The translations under genes were made by a program, and so were the position numbers. From Chloroflexota bacterium (GTDB lineage Bacteria; Chloroflexota; Dehalococcoidia; Lucifugimonadales; GCA-2722455), in NCBI GenBank assembly GCA_002722455.1, contig PBMB01000003.1, positions 34,799 to 98,798 of the forward strand: DNA of 64,000 nt, in the 5' to 3' direction. Positions 28,153-35,450 of the stretch are shown piece after piece. Positions within the stretch are counted from its first letter, which is position 1. Every line of letters begins with the position of its first letter. The notes under the pieces were generated by a model. That model was not told the origin of the DNA. It worked only from the letters and a program-made list of their open reading frames with translations, and made no database searches.

Positions 28153-29541
28153 ATGGGAAATATTTCAAATTCACGAATATTAGTTATTTACCCCCATGGT
28201 ATTGGAGATGTCATTATGGGAACTCCTGCCTTTCGAGCATTAAGACGAAATTTCCCAAATGCACAAATCGGTATTGCAGTACAATCAGGAGCATGGCATT
28301 CAGGGATTGTACATAAATTATCTTATTTTAATGATATATACCTTGTGAATAATCCTCATTTTTCTAATAACTATGATGCTGGATTAAATTTATTACGGAA
28401 AAATGTATCAGAAATAGCCAAATTAGAAAATTATACTGATATTCGATGGGTATTACATAAACAAGATAAAAATCAACTCTTACATAAAGTTGATTTAACA
28501 GCATCTGAATTATCTGTTACTTTGGACAATAACAATCAATATGATTTTCCAATCGATGAAAAATCTAAATCAACTGCATTACAATTAATGGATAAATTCC
28601 AACTTAAAAAGGGAAGGTATGCATTCTTACATACACACTCGACTGATCTAGTTAAAAACAAGTTGTCTAGATTAATATTATCAACACTGCCAGACATATA
28701 CAAAGATAATATATTCATAATTAATAAGTCTTTTGACATCACCAATCTATCAATTGAAGTTTCTGCTGTACTAATGAATCATGCAGGTTATATTGGAATC
28801 GTCGATTCAGCCTTTCTGCATATTGCAAATGCACTTAAAAAAAATATAGATATTTTACTAATCAAAAAACAAGAACAAACCACATGTTACCCCCGAGATA
28901 TATCTTGCCAAAAAGAAATTGTAATCAACGAACCTAATATCATCGATTTAATTAAACGTCGGATTGCAAAAATAACTTTACAACTTAAGTCAGTTCATAT
29001 TGCTAATGTAAGAAAATTATTCGGATTATTACTGATTAACACTAAAACTACAGCAAATATACTAGTAGATTTAATTTCAGATACATTTTACTCTGATAAA
29101 GACGAATATGTCACATTAGTTACTCTATGGTTTAAAGTATATGATTATCAAAACCTAATGAATCACCCATTCACTTTCTATTACATTAAATCAGATCAAA
29201 AAATCTTTGTTAATTTTGACAATCCTTTCCCTGTACCATTTAATTTAATAAAAGACAGTAAATTATTAAAAAACATCCATTTACAAGAAATATTGAATCA
29301 TTTAAAGCAACATACTAACCCTACATCTATAAAAAATAATCCCAAATCTAATATCCGAGGATTCAAAAGTACGATTATACCTAACTCAAATTCTAAAACC
29401 ATAAGTACAATTCAAGATGATATTGAGTGGAATGAAATACGAAAATTAGAACCTTTCCTTAATGTCTCAGAGATTGAATTCATTCTCGCACGTAATTTAT
29501 CAAGGATGAATAAAAAAATTTATAAGGATACGTTATCATGA
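28153..29541 (+). CDS. GT9-like glycosyltransferase with C-terminal extension
   Basis: Residues 1-290 look like a heptosyltransferase-type GT-B enzyme: ILVIYPHGIGDVIMGTPAFRALRRNFPNA at the N-terminus is the GT9 signature, AFLHTHS follows mid-way, and GIVDSAFLHIANALKKNIDILLIK stands where the donor motif belongs. Residues about 290-462 add a part I do not recognise, probably alpha-helical and polar. It has no TM segment. It is the first gene of a tight unit, overlapping the next (ATGA). Its ribosome site lies inside a perfect hairpin. The donor may be ADP-heptose; not proven. Confidence 0.68.
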   Translation: MGNISNSRILVIYPHGIGDVIMGTPAFRALRRNFPNAQIGIAVQSGAWHSGIVHKLSYFNDIYLVNNPHFSNNYDAGLNLLRKNVSEIAKLENYTDIRWVLHKQDKNQLLHKVDLTASELSVTLDNNNQYDFPIDEKSKSTALQLMDKFQLKKGRYAFLHTHSTDLVKNKLSRLILSTLPDIYKDNIFIINKSFDITNLSIEVSAVLMNHAGYIGIVDSAFLHIANALKKNIDILLIKKQEQTTCYPRDISCQKEIVINEPNIIDLIKRRIAKITLQLKSVHIANVRKLFGLLLINTKTTANILVDLISDTFYSDKDEYVTLVTLWFKVYDYQNLMNHPFTFYYIKSDQKIFVNFDNPFPVPFNLIKDSKLLKNIHLQEILNHLKQHTNPTSIKNNPKSNIRGFKSTIIPNSNSKTISTIQDDIEWNEIRKLEPFLNVSEIEFILARNLSRMNKKIYKDTLS

Positions 29542-30797
29542 AATGGAAATTTTTCGGTGCAGGTGATTTTATGCCACTATCATCTCCACATAATCCAATA
29601 CTATGGGATGAAATATTACTTCCAAAAATAAAAGATTTCATTTCATCACATGATTTTTCATTGATTGATTTTGAAGCACCCATATCATCTTCCGAAAAAC
29701 ACACAGTTAAAATTGGTCCTTTCCTAAAAGGAGCAGCAAATTCAGCAATGTTTTTGAAAAATCATGGCGTCAAATGTGTAAATCTTGCCAATAATCATAT
29801 GGGAGATTTTGGTATCAGTGGTATTTCGGAAACAATTAAAATGATGAACTCCTCAAATATCCATACAATTGGAGCAGGCTCTAACTATGATAGTGCATCA
29901 GAACCATTATTTGTAGAATTTAATGAAATTAAATTAGGGGTACTTGGTTTCGCAGAACGTCAATTCGGAAGTGCAACTAATAACAATGGTGGTGTATATA
30001 CTCCATCCATCCCAGAATTATTAAGAAAAATCAAAACAACTAAGGATAATTGTGATGTGCTAATTACAACTATCCATTCAGCACAAGAATGGATCCCCTG
30101 GCCATCACCTCAAAGACAAGATATATTCAAATCAATAGTTGATCATGGTGCTTCTATAGTTTTAGGTCATCATTCTCATATGCCTCAAGGCTACGAAAAA
30201 TATAAAGATGGCTACATTTTTTATGGAATGGGAAGCTTTTGGACTCCACATTACAAAAGTTGGAAAAACAGATCTAATTATGATTGGGGACTAAGCTGTT
30301 CAATAACTTTTGAAAACACAAGTATCGATTCAGTTTCGATACATCAACATGAAATTAACACTGATGGAACTATTGAATTAGATTCCCCTATTACAAATTC
30401 TGAATCACGAAAAAAATATTTAACTTTATGTACTGAGCCCTTAACAAAACAAAATGAACTAGAATCGATATGGCATGAATCATCAATTAGAATCTTCACT
30501 CAAGAATATGAAAAAATGCTAGGATGGAGAACTAATTCTCTCCTCACCATATTAAGTGAATTATTTAAAGTTTTTATCAAAAAAACAGGTCTTTTTAAAC
30601 AAAAGGTCCAATCAAGATTTCAAAACCGTTTATTATCTCGATGGCTATTACTTAACTGCTTTAGTCATCATGACGTTATAACAACAGCATTAGGTGTATT
30701 AAGCAATGAAATAAGTGATAAACGTAATGAAGAAACATCAAAAATTGTAAATATAATGATGCCTTGGACAATTACTAAAAAACAAAAGGAGCGATAA
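29538..30797 (+). CDS. CapA family (PGA_cap) protein
   Basis: A calcineurin-like metallophosphoesterase-fold protein of the CapA type: GAGDFMP (metal Asp10), DFEAPI, NLANNHMGD (83-90), TTIHSAQEW, and GHHSHMPQGYEKYKDGYIFYGMGSFW, which carry the conserved His/Asn/Asp set. It has no signal peptide, unlike many capsular CapA proteins. The C-terminal 100 residues are extra. CapB and CapC are not in the window, so poly-gamma-glutamate synthesis is not supported. It is coupled by ATGA overlap to the GT9-like gene and is 7 bases before asnB. Confidence 0.85.
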   Translation: MKWKFFGAGDFMPLSSPHNPILWDEILLPKIKDFISSHDFSLIDFEAPISSSEKHTVKIGPFLKGAANSAMFLKNHGVKCVNLANNHMGDFGISGISETIKMMNSSNIHTIGAGSNYDSASEPLFVEFNEIKLGVLGFAERQFGSATNNNGGVYTPSIPELLRKIKTTKDNCDVLITTIHSAQEWIPWPSPQRQDIFKSIVDHGASIVLGHHSHMPQGYEKYKDGYIFYGMGSFWTPHYKSWKNRSNYDWGLSCSITFENTSIDSVSIHQHEINTDGTIELDSPITNSESRKKYLTLCTEPLTKQNELESIWHESSIRIFTQEYEKMLGWRTNSLLTILSELFKVFIKKTGLFKQKVQSRFQNRLLSRWLLLNCFSHHDVITTALGVLSNEISDKRNEETSKIVNIMMPWTITKKQKER

Positions 30798-30804
30798 TAC
30801 TCCT

Positions 30805-32622
30805 ATGTGTGGAATATTAGTCTGTATAAACCAGAAATCAACTGAACATAAATTATTCAATGCCTTAGATTCAATGCGTCATCGTGGCCCTGATGACTCT
30901 GGATTTATAAAAAAATCTTGGTTTTGGGCAGGATTTAATCGTCTTTCAATATTAGATTTATCAAAAAATGGACACCAACCAATGGAAGGTTTACCTGGTC
31001 AATTTATTCTCCATAACGGAGAAGTCTATAACTTTAAGGAAATAAGGTCTGAATTACAATCAAAAGGGTATTCTTTCAAATCTAATACAGATACTGAAGT
31101 AATAATAAAAGCTTTTCATGCTTGGGGAAACAATGCATTTACAAAATTTATTGGCATGTATGCTTCAGTAATTATCGATCAAAATACTAATCAAGTTCAT
31201 CTTTTTCGAGATAAATCAGGAGTTAAACCTCTATATTATTTTACAGCTCCTAATGGAGAAATAATAATTGTTAGTGAACCCAAAGCATTAAAATCTCTTC
31301 ATCCATTACAAATGAACCAAGAAAAAATAAATGAAATCCTATTATTTAGATCCATTGTAGGGAATGCTACTCCTATAAAAAATTTACATTCTGTTTTACC
31401 TGGAGAAAATATCACTATTAAAAAAAATGGGCTCATAACCAAAAACTATTTTGCCTCAGATAAATCATCACTGGATATTCAAACTACTAAAAAATACGAT
31501 GACATTCTAACTGAAGCAGAGAATTTAATCATTAGTAGTATCAAATATCGATTAATTAGTGATGTAGAAATTGGATTACAATTAAGTGGTGGAGTAGATT
31601 CAAGTTTAATAGCTGCAATCATCCAAACACATTTCAAAAAACAAGAGTTACATTCCTTTTCTATTTCATTTCCTGAAAATAAATTCGATGAATCCTACTA
31701 CCAAAAAATAGTAGCAGAAAAATATGGAATAACTCACCATAATATAGAATTCAACGAAGAAGATTTTATTAATTACCTAAATAAAGCCACATGGCATGAA
31801 GATTTTCCAATAATCCATCCAAATTCATTAGCTATAATGAAATTAACAAAATATGCAAAGCAATACGTTACTGTCTTATTAAGCGGTGAAGGTGCTGACG
31901 AAACATTTTTAGGATACCCCAAATATCGTATTTTAGCTCACAAAAATATTATTAATCTAACTAATAAAGTTCCAGGACTAACAAAATTATTACCACCTAT
32001 TGGAAAACTCAAAACATTGAAAAACATTATATCTCTTAAAGGAGATTTTAGTGAATTATTCATAAAGAATTCTCAGACTATACTAAAAAATATGCTGATC
32101 GATAATAGTGATGATTTAGTCGAAAAAAGGTTGAATTACATACAAACTCATAACTTACAACCAGAAACATCTTTACCTAAATACGATCAATTTACTTCAC
32201 TAATTCCTTTATTAATGCGATTTGATCGAATGTCTATGTCTGCTTCAATTGAAGGTAGGGTACCATTCTGTGATCATCGATTAATTGAATTTACAAATTC
32301 ATTGCCTTTAAAATACAAAATTTCACGAGCACAGTTGAAAATATTACTAAAAGAAATAGCAAGTAAATATTTGCCACATGACTTAATTTATCGTCCTAAA
32401 ATGGGTTTCTCTTTGCCTTTAGAGAAATGGATGAATTCAACGAAATTAACTGCAACAATTGATATATTACGAGAACCTGAATTCCTTGATAAAAATATCG
32501 TAAACCAAAACATGTTAACTCAAATACTAAATACCCGTCCCTATACACAAGACATAGCTGAAAACATTATTTGGCCATTGCTTTCAGTCGAACTATGGCA
32601 TAGAACAATAATCAAGGATTAA
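30805..32622 (+). CDS. asnB: Asparagine synthase (glutamine-hydrolysing), AsnB-like
   Basis: A two-domain amidotransferase: the N-terminal Ntn glutaminase starts directly with the catalytic Cys2 (MCGIL) and has HRGPDDSG, RLSILDL and NGEVYNF. The synthetase domain has the PP-loop SGGVDSS (261-267). Length 605 aa is normal. It transfers ammonia from glutamine to aspartate or, in surface-glycan clusters, to other carboxyl groups such as hexuronic acids. Its place here, with a UDP-hexose dehydrogenase downstream, makes the latter plausible. The next gene is a degenerate relative, 2 bases on. Confidence 0.88.
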   Translation: MCGILVCINQKSTEHKLFNALDSMRHRGPDDSGFIKKSWFWAGFNRLSILDLSKNGHQPMEGLPGQFILHNGEVYNFKEIRSELQSKGYSFKSNTDTEVIIKAFHAWGNNAFTKFIGMYASVIIDQNTNQVHLFRDKSGVKPLYYFTAPNGEIIIVSEPKALKSLHPLQMNQEKINEILLFRSIVGNATPIKNLHSVLPGENITIKKNGLITKNYFASDKSSLDIQTTKKYDDILTEAENLIISSIKYRLISDVEIGLQLSGGVDSSLIAAIIQTHFKKQELHSFSISFPENKFDESYYQKIVAEKYGITHHNIEFNEEDFINYLNKATWHEDFPIIHPNSLAIMKLTKYAKQYVTVLLSGEGADETFLGYPKYRILAHKNIINLTNKVPGLTKLLPPIGKLKTLKNIISLKGDFSELFIKNSQTILKNMLIDNSDDLVEKRLNYIQTHNLQPETSLPKYDQFTSLIPLLMRFDRMSMSASIEGRVPFCDHRLIEFTNSLPLKYKISRAQLKILLKEIASKYLPHDLIYRPKMGFSLPLEKWMNSTKLTATIDILREPEFLDKNIVNQNMLTQILNTRPYTQDIAENIIWPLLSVELWHRTIIKD

Positions 32623-32624
32623 CT

Positions 32625-34352
32625 ATGGGAAGTTTTATAAAAAACTCTGCCACACGTTTCCTTTTTGTTTATCATCAAAATCGAAATGTAATTTTAAATC
32701 CAAAAAAAATATGGAACACATTTGATAATGATTCCAACTGGTTCCTTACCACAAATAAAGCCAGTTCAAAAAAAATATCTCCTAATAACAATTGGATTCT
32801 CAATATAGGCGCAAAAAAAGAACCTGATGACGGGATTTATTGTTCGATCAATAGAAATCACAATACAATTTCTTTCCAAACTGATGCAATATCAGGAATA
32901 CCTATATTTTGGTACGCACAAAATGAATTAATTATTGTTGCATCAGACATACTTTTACTCATAAAAATCGCAAAAATGTTTGATGTTCAACTTACTCCAA
33001 ACCTACAATCTGCATCTGAAATCATCATCTCAAGTTACATTTTTAGTGAAAACCAAACCCTGGTTAATAATATAAACATACTTCAGCCTCGTAGTATTCT
33101 ATCCATGTCATTAAATAATGGTTCAACAAACATTTCATCATTACCCAAATTCTTCCAATATAGTGAATCAAATTCAATGAATTGGCAAGATGCGATCTTT
33201 CAAATGCGTAAAAATTTAGTTGATGGTCTAAAATCCTATAAAGATCTGCGTGTTGCATCCTTACTTTCTGGTGGTGCAGATAGCAGAATTATAGCAACTA
33301 GTGCACATGAATCTGGTATTAATCCAGACTTTTTTACATTTGGGAAAAATGCCACAAACAATAGTGATTTTAAAATAGCTAATCTTGTAGCATCAGCGTT
33401 GGGCAGTAAAACAAATTGTATAACTACATCTTCAGAAAACTTTCTCAATAACTGGAAAGATATAGCTTCATATGCAAGTTGGAGCAGTGATTCAATATGG
33501 TGGGCTGCTCGTCTACCTAAAGATTTTTTTAATGAACTTGCAACATATGACGTCATTTTAAGAGGTGATGGTGATGGAGTATATGGCTGGCATGGTTCTG
33601 CAGTATCAATTGAAGATATATTCCATTCAATTGAAATTCCATTCCCTGCAGTCTATAAGAAATTCCAGGAATTTTTCTTAAGTAACAATCCCATAAATAC
33701 AGTGTCCGTATCACAAAAACGTTTAAAAAATCGCTATACTAACTACAGCGGTAACCTAAGAGATTTAAAAAATATCCTCTACTCTGAAATAAGGGAACCT
33801 AGAGGTATAGCTCCAGGAATATGGTATTTTAGTAGAAACTGTTATGTAGATGCTCCATTAATATGGAAAGAAAATTTAAATATTGCTAGTAATTTACCAA
33901 ACAAATATAGAGAACACAAAAAAATTATATTTTCAATTCTAGAAACCTTCCCCAAAACCAACACAATTCCTTTCAGTGATGGACCAAGCTGGAATGACAA
34001 ATTAGAGCATTATTCTAGTGGTGTATGGGAAGAACTGATTGACTATTCTGATCAATGGAGCCCATGGAGTATCAACAAAAGTCTCTTTAAAGAAACTTTT
34101 TTACAACCTCAGGATGCTTCTGGCCAAAAACTATCCTTAAAATCTATACTAAGTAAACTAATTCCTATATCCAAATCTAATTATGCATTTCGTAAAATAG
34201 GAATGTCTTTATTTAAGCAACATGCAGGTACCTCAATGTCTGAAAGAATACTTACACGTACTGCATTAATAAGTAATTTATGTGAAACCCTTCAAACAAA
34301 TTATAAAAAAAATGTTGAGTCTGAGTCATGTCCTTCAATTACAATTGATTAA
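32625..34352 (+). CDS. Asparagine-synthetase-like protein lacking the glutaminase cysteine
   Basis: A 575-aa relative of AsnB. The N-terminal part (1-170) keeps the scaffold (PIFWYAQNELIIVASD) but starts MGSF, with no Cys at position 2 and no HRGPD motif, so glutaminase activity looks lost. The synthetase domain has SGGADSR (215-221), a PP-loop variant also seen in lasso-peptide cyclases and beta-lactam synthetases, then a divergent C-terminal region. It follows asnB by 2 bases. It could use ammonia from AsnB, form an amide or lactam with no ammonia, or be a regulatory subunit. Confidence 0.75.
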   Translation: MGSFIKNSATRFLFVYHQNRNVILNPKKIWNTFDNDSNWFLTTNKASSKKISPNNNWILNIGAKKEPDDGIYCSINRNHNTISFQTDAISGIPIFWYAQNELIIVASDILLLIKIAKMFDVQLTPNLQSASEIIISSYIFSENQTLVNNINILQPRSILSMSLNNGSTNISSLPKFFQYSESNSMNWQDAIFQMRKNLVDGLKSYKDLRVASLLSGGADSRIIATSAHESGINPDFFTFGKNATNNSDFKIANLVASALGSKTNCITTSSENFLNNWKDIASYASWSSDSIWWAARLPKDFFNELATYDVILRGDGDGVYGWHGSAVSIEDIFHSIEIPFPAVYKKFQEFFLSNNPINTVSVSQKRLKNRYTNYSGNLRDLKNILYSEIREPRGIAPGIWYFSRNCYVDAPLIWKENLNIASNLPNKYREHKKIIFSILETFPKTNTIPFSDGPSWNDKLEHYSSGVWEELIDYSDQWSPWSINKSLFKETFLQPQDASGQKLSLKSILSKLIPISKSNYAFRKIGMSLFKQHAGTSMSERILTRTALISNLCETLQTNYKKNVESESCPSITID

Positions 34353-34373
34353 CTCCATCTTAAGGAAAGTTAT

Positions 34374-35450
34374 ATGCGGATTTTAATAATGTTTCTCTCT
34401 GGTGTTGGTAATTCAATACTATTCTTACCAATCATTGAAGCTCTCAAAAATAATCTTAAAAATGTCGAGATTGATATAGTTGTTGGTAATAAAGCGGTCC
34501 ACGACATTTTTCAAACATTTGCAAATATTAATTCGATTTATATTTATTCACATGCATACCCCAAAAAATCTAATTTATTAAGTAAAACACTCTCAAGAAT
34601 TAATTTGTTTTGGAAATTAAAGAACAAAAAATATAATTATTTTTTATCTACATCATTATCTAGTATTAAAGAAGGCTTACTTGGCTTATTACTGGGTTCT
34701 CAATCCCGAATTGGTTTTGGAGAAACAAAACTCAATTCATTGATCTATACTAACTTAATTGAAATAAATTCATCACAACATGAATTCGATTTAAGAAAAA
34801 ACATACTTCCTATATTTAAAATCAAGAAATCCTCTGACATCCCAATGATAGACGTTCCCAAAAAGCTAGATGAATATGCTACTTCTATATTAAAAAAAAC
34901 TTCTGGGCACATAGTTATTGGAATACACCCTGGTTCGCATGAGACACTCACTCATAAAAGATGGCCTATACAAAATTTTGGATTGTTATTACGTAATCTT
35001 GATTCAGTTTATAAATGTGACTTTCTCTTTTTAGGAAGTGAAACAGAAATTGATTTAGGTGAAAAATTAGAACAACTAATACCTGGATCGAATTGTATTA
35101 ACCTAATTGGCAAAACATCGATTATTGAAACAACTGCATTTATCAAACAATGTGACTTCTTTATTTCTAACGATACAGCTCTAATGCATATTGCTTCAGC
35201 TGTCGGAACTCAAGGATTAGCTATATTTGGCCCATCTAGCATAACTAAGAACCATCCACTAAATAGTAATGTACAAATGCTATATAACTCAGATTGCGAT
35301 ACCCAATTAAATCAAATGTGTAACAACTGTAATAAAAAATTCATACATGATAAGACTCCTCCTTTATGCTTAACTAATGTTACAGTTGATACAGTCACTG
35401 CTGAAACAAAAAAATCTTTATCAAGTCTTATTGAAAATATCAATATATGA
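34374..35450 (+). CDS. GT9 family glycosyltransferase (heptosyltransferase-like)
   Basis: A clear GT9 enzyme: N-terminal RILIMFLSGVGNSILFLPIIEALKNN, then VIGIHPGSHETLTHKRWPIQNFG and the donor-site FISNDTALMHIASAVGTQGLAIFGPSS. These are the three landmarks of ADP-heptose:LPS heptosyltransferases. The tail has a CNNCNK pair of cysteines. Length 358 aa is normal. The complete ADP-heptose pathway in the same region makes heptose transfer a fair inference. Its stop overlaps the ATG of the next gene by 4 bases. Confidence 0.87.
   Translation: MRILIMFLSGVGNSILFLPIIEALKNNLKNVEIDIVVGNKAVHDIFQTFANINSIYIYSHAYPKKSNLLSKTLSRINLFWKLKNKKYNYFLSTSLSSIKEGLLGLLLGSQSRIGFGETKLNSLIYTNLIEINSSQHEFDLRKNILPIFKIKKSSDIPMIDVPKKLDEYATSILKKTSGHIVIGIHPGSHETLTHKRWPIQNFGLLLRNLDSVYKCDFLFLGSETEIDLGEKLEQLIPGSNCINLIGKTSIIETTAFIKQCDFFISNDTALMHIASAVGTQGLAIFGPSSITKNHPLNSNVQMLYNSDCDTQLNQMCNNCNKKFIHDKTPPLCLTNVTVDTVTAETKKSLSSLIENINI

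Noticed and set aside
29538..30797. Poly-gamma-glutamate capsule synthesis from the CapA-like gene
   Set aside because: CapB and CapC are absent from the window and the protein lacks a signal peptide; only the CapA fold is claimed.
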